Part shown: positions 42,407-50,694 of the stretch, in pieces
How positions within the stretch are numbered: the stretch's first letter is position 1
Layout: each line of letters starts with the position of its first letter
Assembly: GCA_002382735.1 (NCBI GenBank)
Contig: DFZN01000039.1
Location: 27,417 to 91,416 of the forward strand
Direction: 5' to 3'
Source: a bacterium UBP11_UBA4055
Lineage (GTDB): Bacteria; UBA4055
Length of the DNA: 64,000 nt
Translations under genes and position numbers: made by a program
Notes under the pieces: generated by a model
Database searches by the model: none
What the model was told of the DNA's origin: nothing
Seen by the model: the letters and a program-made list of their open reading frames with translations, nothing else

Positions 42407-45142
42407 ATGGGGAAAATTTTGTGCGCGCTTTTTTTAGTGTGCAGTTTGGTGTCGGGACACGCGTTGAAAGACGAAGACACGACAAACAGGCCGCTTTACT
42501 ATCAGGGTAAAGTAAAAGTACAGCTTACGGAAGCCGCAATGAGTTCGAAAGACTTTCAGGTCGCAGGCTGGGGCATGTCTTTTGAAAAAACCGGCATTGC
42601 TTCGCTGGATGAAATCGGAATGAAGCACAAAGCATCAAATGTCAAAATCGCTCATATTGAGGCAAAAAACAAAGATCTGGCGAAAAAACTCGGTCTTGAC
42701 AGATGGATCGAATTAAACATACCCGAAGATGCCGATGTTATGGCGGTTGTCGAGGAATACAAAAAAGATCCGAATGTGTCGTTCGCTCAGCCTGAATACG
42801 CTAACTACCTGATGGCGACCCCTAACGATACATATTTCGCTAACTGCTGGGGCCACAATAACACTAAACAGCTTCCTGCTTATGTATCCGGGTCACATTC
42901 AGGCGCTGGTGTCGGAACTGTCGGATTCGACGCAAATACTCAACCGGGATGGGACGGTACTCAGGGATACGGAAGCAGCAGCATAGTCATCGCTATCATG
43001 GATACCGGTATAGATTACGACCACCCTGATCTGGCTGCACATTACATTGGCGGCTGGGACGCGGCGATGAACGACACGAATCCTGATGACAATGAAGGAG
43101 TTAGCGGTGTGTCAGGGCATGGTACCAGCTGTGCCGGTGTAGCCGCCGGTATCACAAACAACGGTATAGGCGTTTCCGGTGTCGCCGGAAACTGCTCGAT
43201 CATGGCAATAAAGGTTCTTAACAGCTCTGGAAGCTTGGTCGGAATGGCGAACGGGGCGATTTACGCAGGAGATAACGGAGCCGACATTCTTAGCATGAGC
43301 TACGGTGGTGACTACCAGTACGGCACGGACGCAACAGCAGATGCAGCCTACACTTATGCTTACAATGCAGGCGTAACTCTTCTTGCCGCAACAGGAAATG
43401 ACGAAAGTCTTTCAAGGATCTCATATCCCGCAAACCATCCCGACATTATTGGAGTAGGGGCGGCAGCACCAGATAACGGAAGGAAAACAACTACTTCTGT
43501 TGACGGAGAATACTGGTGGGCTTCGCAATACTGTACAGTTGCTCAGGACGACAGGGCAGCAGTTGATTTCATCGCACCGACGATTCTGCCTGCTACAGAC
43601 ATTGTGGGTTCAGGCGGATTCGACCCCGGAGATTACGGACTCTATTTCAACGGCACTTCCTGCGCGACTCCTTATGCTGCCGGATTCGCGGCTCTTATAA
43701 AATCGAGGTATCCTTCTTACACTCCGACTCAGGTCAGGCAGGTTATGGTGGACACGGCGATGGACATAATTGATGAAGAGTCTACGGCAGGATGGGACGG
43801 AAAGACCGGTTACGGTTTGATAGATATCGGAGCCGCTCTTGAATATGTACCTACAGCTCCTCCGCCGGCACCGACATTGACAAGCCCGTCGAACGGAAGC
43901 ACAACTGCAGATGCTACCCCGTTTTTCGACTGGGAAGATCATGTTGACGCCGCTACATGGACCATACTCGTTGACAATAATTCTAATTTCGGATCTCCTG
44001 AAATTAACCAGACCGTGCCTGAAAGCGAATATACAGCTGTTTCGAATCTTGCTGAGGGTACTTATTACTGGAAAGTTCTTGCTACGAACATAATAGGATC
44101 AAGCCCGTACTCATCTACAAGAACTTTGTATATCTCATTTCCGGATATCAATCTCTCAACAGCATTACTCAGCACTTCAGCGGCTCCGGAAGCTTCAACA
44201 GGAGCTTCTTTTGATATTCAAAACACGGGAAATTACACTCTTTCCTATTCAGATATAGATATTTCCTACACAGGATATTTGGTTCCCGCAGGTACTTATC
44301 ACTCGAACGATTTCCAGTCTGGACTTGTTTACACGAATAGCGGAGCGGTCAGTTGGGCTACAGCTACGGGCGGTACATGGAACGGGAATACGACCTGCGC
44401 AAAAACTAGTGCTACAGCCGGCACAAATATAATAACATCGGCATCTTTCAATACAACTTCCTCAGCCGGAACGGTATATCTTGATTTCGATCACTCTTAC
44501 ACAATGAGAAGCACAAGCAACATAAAAGTAGAGTATTATACCGGCTCAGCATGGGAAACCGTTTATACTGCGTCTTCCACTTCAGTAACAGGCCACGAAA
44601 CTATCGAATTGCCTGTTAAATCGGCAAACACTCAATTAAGATTCACCGGCGTTATGATAAGATCGCAGGCTGTAACATCATCATGGAGTGTAGATAATAT
44701 AGTTGTCAGCTCAACTGCGGTCCCTTATTCATGGCTGACTATCAACAGCTCGACTTCAGGATCAGTTACTCCTGCAGGAAGTAGCACAATAAACATAATC
44801 TGCGATGCGGCGGGGCTTGCAGAAGGTACTTACAATGCAAATGTTTCTGTGATTTCGGATGACCCTGATGAAGGCATAAAAGTCCTTCCCGTTGAATTTA
44901 CAGTTACGCAATCTACCGTCATCCCGGGAGTTCCATCCAATGTTGTAACCAGCATTTCCGGCACAGATCTTGTCATAGACTGGGATTTAGCGGCCGACGC
45001 GACGAGCTACGATGTTTATTCTTCAGATGATCCGTACGGAACTTTTAGTTTCGAGGCTAATGTGGCTACAAACCAGTATCAAGTTCCTGCATCCGTCGCG
45101 AAAAAATTCTACTATATCGTTTCAAAAAACAACACCAAGTAA
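42407..45142 (+). CDS. Exported S8 family subtilisin-like protease with C-terminal FnIII-like domain
   Basis: A 911-residue secreted serine protease. The signal peptide is residues 1-20. A pro-region runs to about 140. The catalytic domain spans about 190-480, with Asp199 (MDTGID), His238 (SGHGTSCAGV), oxyanion Asn331 (ATGND) and Ser418 (NGTSCATP). Beta-domains follow (about 490-830, including an FnIII-like WTILVDNNSNF segment). The last 75 residues form an FnIII-like domain with VYSSDDPYGTF, closely like the C-terminus of the GLUG protein at 8777. There is no T9SS tail. The ATG at 42407 has AGGAGGAG just upstream; the GTG at 42386 would add a needless basic leader. A terminator follows. It probably digests proteins outside the cell. 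Confidence 0.94.
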   Translation: MGKILCALFLVCSLVSGHALKDEDTTNRPLYYQGKVKVQLTEAAMSSKDFQVAGWGMSFEKTGIASLDEIGMKHKASNVKIAHIEAKNKDLAKKLGLDRWIELNIPEDADVMAVVEEYKKDPNVSFAQPEYANYLMATPNDTYFANCWGHNNTKQLPAYVSGSHSGAGVGTVGFDANTQPGWDGTQGYGSSSIVIAIMDTGIDYDHPDLAAHYIGGWDAAMNDTNPDDNEGVSGVSGHGTSCAGVAAGITNNGIGVSGVAGNCSIMAIKVLNSSGSLVGMANGAIYAGDNGADILSMSYGGDYQYGTDATADAAYTYAYNAGVTLLAATGNDESLSRISYPANHPDIIGVGAAAPDNGRKTTTSVDGEYWWASQYCTVAQDDRAAVDFIAPTILPATDIVGSGGFDPGDYGLYFNGTSCATPYAAGFAALIKSRYPSYTPTQVRQVMVDTAMDIIDEESTAGWDGKTGYGLIDIGAALEYVPTAPPPAPTLTSPSNGSTTADATPFFDWEDHVDAATWTILVDNNSNFGSPEINQTVPESEYTAVSNLAEGTYYWKVLATNIIGSSPYSSTRTLYISFPDINLSTALLSTSAAPEASTGASFDIQNTGNYTLSYSDIDISYTGYLVPAGTYHSNDFQSGLVYTNSGAVSWATATGGTWNGNTTCAKTSATAGTNIITSASFNTTSSAGTVYLDFDHSYTMRSTSNIKVEYYTGSAWETVYTASSTSVTGHETIELPVKSANTQLRFTGVMIRSQAVTSSWSVDNIVVSSTAVPYSWLTINSSTSGSVTPAGSSTINIICDAAGLAEGTYNANVSVISDDPDEGIKVLPVEFTVTQSTVIPGVPSNVVTSISGTDLVIDWDLAADATSYDVYSSDDPYGTFSFEANVATNQYQVPASVAKKFYYIVSKNNTK

Positions 45143-45166
45143 AGTTATTTCTGCATCTAAATCACG

Positions 45167-45195
45167 AAGCCCCGATATTTTCGGGGCTTTTTTTG
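45167..45195 (+). terminator. Rho-independent terminator after the subtilase gene
   Basis: A 9-bp stem AAGCCCCGA/TCGGGGCTT with a 5-base loop and a following T-run, 25 bases past the stop. The same stem core, AGCCCCGA, is used in the terminator at 63803. Confidence 0.92.
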
Positions 45196-45260
45196 TATTT
45201 TATTATGGCAATTCCCTTGAAAATATATTAATATTTATCAAAGATAAATTCAGGATCAGA

Positions 45261-47735
45261 TTGAAGAATTTCCCAGATATAATATCGATCTTAAACACGA
45301 AGGATATTTTCAGCAATTCTCATGATGCTTTTATCATTTCGGATTCTGATAAGATCATAAGATTTGTAAACAAATCAGCTCTGAAAATGTTCGGATATTC
45401 AGAAGAAGAACTTATCGGGCAAAGTATTCATTCTCTCATGTCGGATGAGAGATCTGTCAATTATGATAAGCAGATGCAGGAGGTCCTTTCGGGAAAGGTG
45501 GTCTCCAACATTGACACGGGAGAAGATCTGCGAGGCAAAAGGAAGAACGGAGAAATATTTTCTATAGAACTTACTTATGTGAGCTCTAAATCCGGAAAAG
45601 ATAATTATTTCATTTCTCAGATAAGAGACATTTCCGAAAGAAAGTTCAGAGAAAAAGAATTACAGGTGATCTCGAACGCATTAAAGGTTATTACTGAAAG
45701 CAACAGGCTTCTTATAAGATCTGAAGACGAAAGATCGTACCTTCAGGGTATATGCGAAATAATAACAGGCATAGGCGGTTACTCAAAATCACTTATTCTT
45801 CTGGTTGAAGAAAAAAATGATGATAAAATTCTATTCCCTGCCGCATTTTCAGGCTACGAACCTGATTCTGACATAAAAGAACCTATCAGTTTTTCTGCAA
45901 TTAAAAACAGCGGAAGTCCTACAAGGATAGCTATAGAGGAAAAAAGAACCTATTCATGCAGGAATATCAAAGCTCGCGGACTGTGGAAATACTGGAAGAA
46001 CAATCCTGATGAAATGGAATTTGATTCTACGGTTTCAGTGCCTATGATGGTTAAAGATCAAGTTGTCGGATTACTTAGAGTATATTCTTATGATCCTTTT
46101 GCCTTTGATGGTCATGAGGTTGAGCTCTTTGAAGAGCTTGCCGAAGATATTTCTCACGGTATTACGGTTTTGAGAGAAAGAAAAGAACTTGAAACCACTT
46201 TGAGACTTCTTGAAGAATCCGAGAATAAATACAAAAACCTTTATGATAACAGCAGCGATGCGGTTATCTTGGCAGATGCTGATACGGGAATAATAATTGA
46301 TGCCAATAGAAAAGCCGAAGATATCTTAAAAATTAATCCAGACGAGTTAAGAGGAATAAATCTGTCTGAAATTCATGCGGAAGGTTATGAAGAAAAATAC
46401 AGAAAACTTCTGGACGATCTTCAAAATCTCAATAAATGCGCAAGTGACGAATTTTATTTAAAAATCGGAAGCGCAGAGGGAAAAGCCGTACCCGTTCATG
46501 TTAGCATTGATCATGTTTATATAAACGAGCGGAAAATTATTCAGAGCATTTTTCGAAATATCTCGGTACAAAAAGCAGAGGAAGAAAAAATCCGCAACAT
46601 ACAGAAGATGGAAGCACTCGGCACCTTGTCAGGCGGAATTGCTCATGATATTAACAATATACTTTCCCCTATTATCGGATTTACACAGATAGCTCTTCTT
46701 GAATCTGATAACAGAGAAAAGCAGATGAACTGCCTGAATGAAGTACTGACCGCAGCAGGAAGAGCAAAAGAACTTGTTTCGCAGATACTCACTTTCTGCA
46801 GGAAAAACGAAACGGATAAAAAGCCGGTCAAAATTCACGGTATTCTAGAGGAAGTAATAAAATTAATATCTTCCTCTGCGCCTGATAATGTAACACTTGA
46901 GACAGCGATAGACGAGAACTGCGGGCACATCATGTGCGACCCTATCCAGATATATCAGGTAGTAATAAATCTTTGTACGAACGCTTTTCATGCAATGAAA
47001 GAAACCGGTGGCGTGCTCAAAATCTGCCTGGTCAGGAAAGGATCCCCTGAGATAAAGATCGAAAAAAACGAGGCTGTACCTTTTGACGACTATATTTGCC
47101 TGATAGTTTCCGATACGGGATCAGGAATGAGTAAAACCATTCTGAACAGAATATTCGAGCCCTATTTTACGACAAAACCCAAAGGAGAAGGTACTGGTCT
47201 GGGTCTTTCGGTTGTCTCGGGGATAGTAAAAGAGCACGGCGGAGAGATCTATGTCAGGACATATCCGAATGAAGGTACATACTTTATGATCTCTTTCCCT
47301 TTGGCTGTAATTGAACCGGAAAAGAAACCTGACAGGTTAAAAAAGGACGATAGATCGAAAAAACTTCGGATACTCGTCGTCGATGACGAACCTCAGATAA
47401 CTTTCATGCTAAAATTCATGCTGGAAGAATTAGGGTACATCGCTGAAGACTTTAACGATCCAAAAAAAGCTCTTGAGACTTTTATATCCGAACCTTATAA
47501 ATTCGATCTGCTCATCACAGACCAGTCGATGCCCGGAATTGAAGGGACAGAACTCTCCGAAAGATTTCTTGCGGTAAGACCCGATTTTCCTATCATCCTG
47601 AATACCGGCTACAGTCCGGTAATTTCCAAAAAAGAAGCTCTTAAATTGGGAATAAGAGAATTTATGATGAAGCCTATAACGATCTCAGATCTTTCGATCA
47701 TGATAGAAAGAACTATGAAAAATAAGAATAGCTGA
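45261..47735 (+). CDS. Hybrid histidine kinase (PAS-GAF-PAS-HisKA-HATPase-REC)
   Basis: An 824-residue cytoplasmic sensor kinase. PAS 1 covers about 12-125 (GYSEEELIGQ), a GAF domain about 140-300, and PAS 2 about 320-430. The phosphorylated His is 462 (GGIAHDINNIL). The ATPase domain has NLCTNAFHAM, DTGSGM and GEGTGLGLSVV. A C-terminal receiver carries Asp754 (ITDQSMPG) and Lys in MMKPI. There is no transmembrane helix, so it senses a cytoplasmic signal. No ATG fits; the TTG at 45261, preceded by AGGA 6 bases upstream, is the best start. The frame is open back to 45012, but that part overlaps the subtilase gene and the terminator. No response-regulator gene is adjacent. Confidence 0.9.
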   Translation: MKNFPDIISILNTKDIFSNSHDAFIISDSDKIIRFVNKSALKMFGYSEEELIGQSIHSLMSDERSVNYDKQMQEVLSGKVVSNIDTGEDLRGKRKNGEIFSIELTYVSSKSGKDNYFISQIRDISERKFREKELQVISNALKVITESNRLLIRSEDERSYLQGICEIITGIGGYSKSLILLVEEKNDDKILFPAAFSGYEPDSDIKEPISFSAIKNSGSPTRIAIEEKRTYSCRNIKARGLWKYWKNNPDEMEFDSTVSVPMMVKDQVVGLLRVYSYDPFAFDGHEVELFEELAEDISHGITVLRERKELETTLRLLEESENKYKNLYDNSSDAVILADADTGIIIDANRKAEDILKINPDELRGINLSEIHAEGYEEKYRKLLDDLQNLNKCASDEFYLKIGSAEGKAVPVHVSIDHVYINERKIIQSIFRNISVQKAEEEKIRNIQKMEALGTLSGGIAHDINNILSPIIGFTQIALLESDNREKQMNCLNEVLTAAGRAKELVSQILTFCRKNETDKKPVKIHGILEEVIKLISSSAPDNVTLETAIDENCGHIMCDPIQIYQVVINLCTNAFHAMKETGGVLKICLVRKGSPEIKIEKNEAVPFDDYICLIVSDTGSGMSKTILNRIFEPYFTTKPKGEGTGLGLSVVSGIVKEHGGEIYVRTYPNEGTYFMISFPLAVIEPEKKPDRLKKDDRSKKLRILVVDDEPQITFMLKFMLEELGYIAEDFNDPKKALETFISEPYKFDLLITDQSMPGIEGTELSERFLAVRPDFPIILNTGYSPVISKKEALKLGIREFMMKPITISDLSIMIERTMKNKNS

Positions 47736-47756
47736 TATTTAATATAAGGAAACAAA

Positions 47757-49238
47757 ATGAACGAAAAGATGAGAAAAACGATACTTGAGAACATCTCGAG
47801 ATCGGTCGTGAAAAAAGCCGAATATGTTGACGCCAGGCTCGTGACGGAGGACTATTCAGAATCTGTCTTCCTCTACGACGGTAATCTGGAGGCCAACGAT
47901 ACGACATTCGAGAACGGCATCGGCGTGAGAACGCTTTACAATGGAGCATGGGGGTTTGCGGCTACGAGCGACCTGTCGAAGATCAAAGAATGCTTTGAGC
48001 TTTCTTTCAAAAACGCCAAAACAGCTTCGGAACTTGTCAACATTTCCATAACGATGGGCAAAAAGCAGAAAGGTTTTACCGCAAGTTACGAATCCCCCGC
48101 AAAGCAGGATCCTTTCAAAGTCAGCCTGAAAGAAAAGATCGAATTCTTGAAAGATATCGACTCAAATCTAAAGGAAGACTGGATTTTCAAAAGGTACATT
48201 TCAGCTACTTTCCAGAAAAAGAACCAGTACTTTTTTAACAGCGAAGGTACCGAGATCGATAGAAAACTGACGGATGTGTTCGCAACAATGATGGTTATGG
48301 GATTAGATAACGAAGGCCAGATGCAGAGAAGGAGTCACGAACTTTTCACGAAAGGCGACGGTACGAGAGGCTGGGAATTGCTTGTTGACCCAAAGCTATT
48401 CACTTCGCATACCGTAAGGATAAAAGAAGAGCTTGCAGAACTGCTCAAAGCTGAATCACTGAAACACGGTAAAAGATCCGTGATCCTTTTACCCGGGCAG
48501 GGCTGGCTTCAGGTCCATGAGACGATCGGGCATCCGCTCGAGCTTGACAGAATACTCGGCTATGAACTTTCCTTCGCAGGCGGATCTTTTGTGAACCTCG
48601 ACTCGTTCGGCAAGCTGAAATACGGATCAGACAAGCTCAATGTGAGCGCTTACGGAGGATTCCCGAACTCTCCCGGCTCATTCGGCTTTGATGATGACGG
48701 CAGCCCTGAAAGAGACTACCTGATGATCGACAAAGGTCTTCTCGTCAACTGCCTGACATCAAGAGCTATGATCAATGAAGCGAATGAGAGAGCCGGAAGA
48801 AAGATTTTCAAGGATATCGGCGGCGCTTCGAGAGCGACCGCTTTCTACAGGGCTCCGATCGACAGGATGACCAATGTGAACATTCTGCCCGGTAATGACG
48901 GCAAACTTAAGGACATCATAGCTTCAACGGAAGACGGTATCGTAGTTGATAACCCTACATCGTGGTCGATCGGCTCGAACAGGGAACATTTCCATTTCGG
49001 CTGCGAGATCGCGTGGGAAGTCAAGAACGGCAAGAAGATTAGAGTGCTCAAAAACCCGACATATCAGGGACACACGACAGAGTTCTACAATTCGCTGACA
49101 GCCGTCGGCGACAAGTCCACATGGGTTGTGGGTCAGGTCGATTCATGCGGTAAAGGCGAACCGAACCAGGTCATGGAGCTCGGACACGGCGTGCCTGTAC
49201 TTAAGTTCGATAATGTAATCACAGGAGAGAGGAAATAA
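47757..49238 (+). CDS. tldD: TldD-family metalloprotease
   Basis: A 493-residue TldD subunit. The zinc motif in QVHETIGHPLELDR is HETIGH (His-Glu-x3-His), the form proper to this family, and GFPNSPGSFGFDDDG follows. TldD and TldE form a heterodimeric protease that degrades unfolded peptides and matures some ribosomal natural products (family knowledge). AAGGA lies before the ATG. The TldE partner follows after 2 bases, and the kinase gene ends 21 bases upstream, so co-transcription with it is likely. Confidence 0.94.
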   Translation: MNEKMRKTILENISRSVVKKAEYVDARLVTEDYSESVFLYDGNLEANDTTFENGIGVRTLYNGAWGFAATSDLSKIKECFELSFKNAKTASELVNISITMGKKQKGFTASYESPAKQDPFKVSLKEKIEFLKDIDSNLKEDWIFKRYISATFQKKNQYFFNSEGTEIDRKLTDVFATMMVMGLDNEGQMQRRSHELFTKGDGTRGWELLVDPKLFTSHTVRIKEELAELLKAESLKHGKRSVILLPGQGWLQVHETIGHPLELDRILGYELSFAGGSFVNLDSFGKLKYGSDKLNVSAYGGFPNSPGSFGFDDDGSPERDYLMIDKGLLVNCLTSRAMINEANERAGRKIFKDIGGASRATAFYRAPIDRMTNVNILPGNDGKLKDIIASTEDGIVVDNPTSWSIGSNREHFHFGCEIAWEVKNGKKIRVLKNPTYQGHTTEFYNSLTAVGDKSTWVVGQVDSCGKGEPNQVMELGHGVPVLKFDNVITGERK

Positions 49239-49240
49239 TT

Positions 49241-50620
49241 ATGATATCAGCTAAAATAAAGAAAATATTCGAAGAGGCAAGAAAAGAAGCTCTCAAACAG
49301 AAAGTTCAGGCTAATCTTTCATATCACAGCGAAAAAAGCCACCTGATGCGTATCGGGAACAACTCGGTATCTTTGAACACTTCCGAAAACCTTACAAGGC
49401 TTGATATCAGCGTCACTATCGGCAGAAAGCAGGGAACTCACACTCAAATGGGCGAGATATCATCTGCAAAGTACATAATTGACGCATTGAAAATTGCTAT
49501 CGACAAGGCTAATAATTCCCTCGATCTCGATTTTACTCCGCTTAAAGAAATCGTCGAAGAAAATTTTGTTCAGACCGATCAGTTCGACAAAAAACTTGAG
49601 GACCTTGATCCTGCTTTTAAGATGGAAGCCTATAAAAAGATCATCGAAACAGTCGGGCAGCAGTACAACTATTCAGGTTCATGGTCAAGCGGAAGCACTG
49701 AGCACTTCTTCATGACGACCGAGAACGAAAATTCGGCATATCATCTTGTGACCGACCAGCTTTTCAATATAGTCTTAAAACACCCCGATAAAAAATGGGA
49801 GCTCAGCTCGACTCAAACCGGCTGGAAAAAATCTGATTTCAAAGCGGCAAAGACGATCAAAGAATTCCAGAAACTTCTTCCCGTTTATGAAAACCACAAA
49901 GGCTTTAAGGTAAAGACCTGTAAATATACAGTCGTTCTCGGATCGGCCGCTATAGCTGAAGTGATGGAAATGGCTCTATGGACAGGATTTTACGGAAGGA
50001 CTTATGAGGAAAAAAGGGCTTGGACTTCCAAAAACAAGGCCGGAGACAAGATCTTAGGTTCGAATATTACTTTAATGGACGATCCCTCAAATCCCGATAC
50101 TTTCAGATTCAGTTTCGATATGAGCGGAAAGAAGAGAAAGAAATTCGTGCTGTGCAAGGACGGAAAGCTTAAGAATATAATGTATGACTCCCAGACTGCA
50201 GCAATGTATAAAAAGAAACCGACGGGCCACAATATCGGCGGTACAAGTATAGTTTTAGCTACAGGAAAAGGCGAAGGAGATAAGTCTCTGCTGAAAGCTG
50301 TTAAAGATATGGGAACTGTCCTCTACATTCCCGCTCTGCACTACATAAATCTTCCTAATGCAAGCAAAGGTATTTTTACAGGAAGTTCAAGGTTCAACGC
50401 TGTGCTTATAAAGAACGGTAAGATCGTCAGCCCGATCTTCTCTTCGAGGATCACGGACAATTTCCAGTCGGTTTTCGGAAATGTAAAGGTGATCTCTTCT
50501 GAATCTGTTTCGTTCAACGGATCGAACACTTACGGCAGAAGAAGCCCTGTCGCAATATCCGTTCCGTCATACATGGTGTGCGAAAAAGTTAAGATAACCG
50601 ACTGCGCAGATTCGTTCTAG
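49241..50620 (+). CDS. tldE: TldE/PmbA-family protease subunit
   Basis: A 459-residue partner of TldD. It shares the fold (GRKQGTHTQMG at the N-terminus; YDSQTAAMYKKKPTGHNIGGT in the C-terminal part) but lacks the HExxxH zinc site, as expected for the non-catalytic subunit that completes the active cavity. The start ATG lies 2 bases after the tldD stop, within reach of its GGAGAGAGG. The gene ends at the shared terminator with leuS. Confidence 0.92.
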   Translation: MISAKIKKIFEEARKEALKQKVQANLSYHSEKSHLMRIGNNSVSLNTSENLTRLDISVTIGRKQGTHTQMGEISSAKYIIDALKIAIDKANNSLDLDFTPLKEIVEENFVQTDQFDKKLEDLDPAFKMEAYKKIIETVGQQYNYSGSWSSGSTEHFFMTTENENSAYHLVTDQLFNIVLKHPDKKWELSSTQTGWKKSDFKAAKTIKEFQKLLPVYENHKGFKVKTCKYTVVLGSAAIAEVMEMALWTGFYGRTYEEKRAWTSKNKAGDKILGSNITLMDDPSNPDTFRFSFDMSGKKRKKFVLCKDGKLKNIMYDSQTAAMYKKKPTGHNIGGTSIVLATGKGEGDKSLLKAVKDMGTVLYIPALHYINLPNASKGIFTGSSRFNAVLIKNGKIVSPIFSSRITDNFQSVFGNVKVISSESVSFNGSNTYGRRSPVAISVPSYMVCEKVKITDCADSF

Positions 50621-50647
50621 ACGGAATTTAAATAATAGACTAAAATG

Positions 50648-50675
50648 AAAAGGGCGGAAATTTTTCCGCCCTTTT
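50648..50675. terminator. Bidirectional rho-independent terminator between tldE and leuS
   Basis: An 11-bp stem AAAAGGGCGGA/TCCGCCCTTTT with a 6-base loop; A-runs and T-runs on both sides serve both convergent genes. Confidence 0.93.
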
Positions 50676-50694
50676 ACTTTGTTTTATGCCCATG

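Noticed and set aside
45012..45260. Longer N-terminus for the hybrid kinase
   Set aside because: The open frame runs backwards through a terminator and into the subtilase gene in another frame; the translation there is not protein-like.
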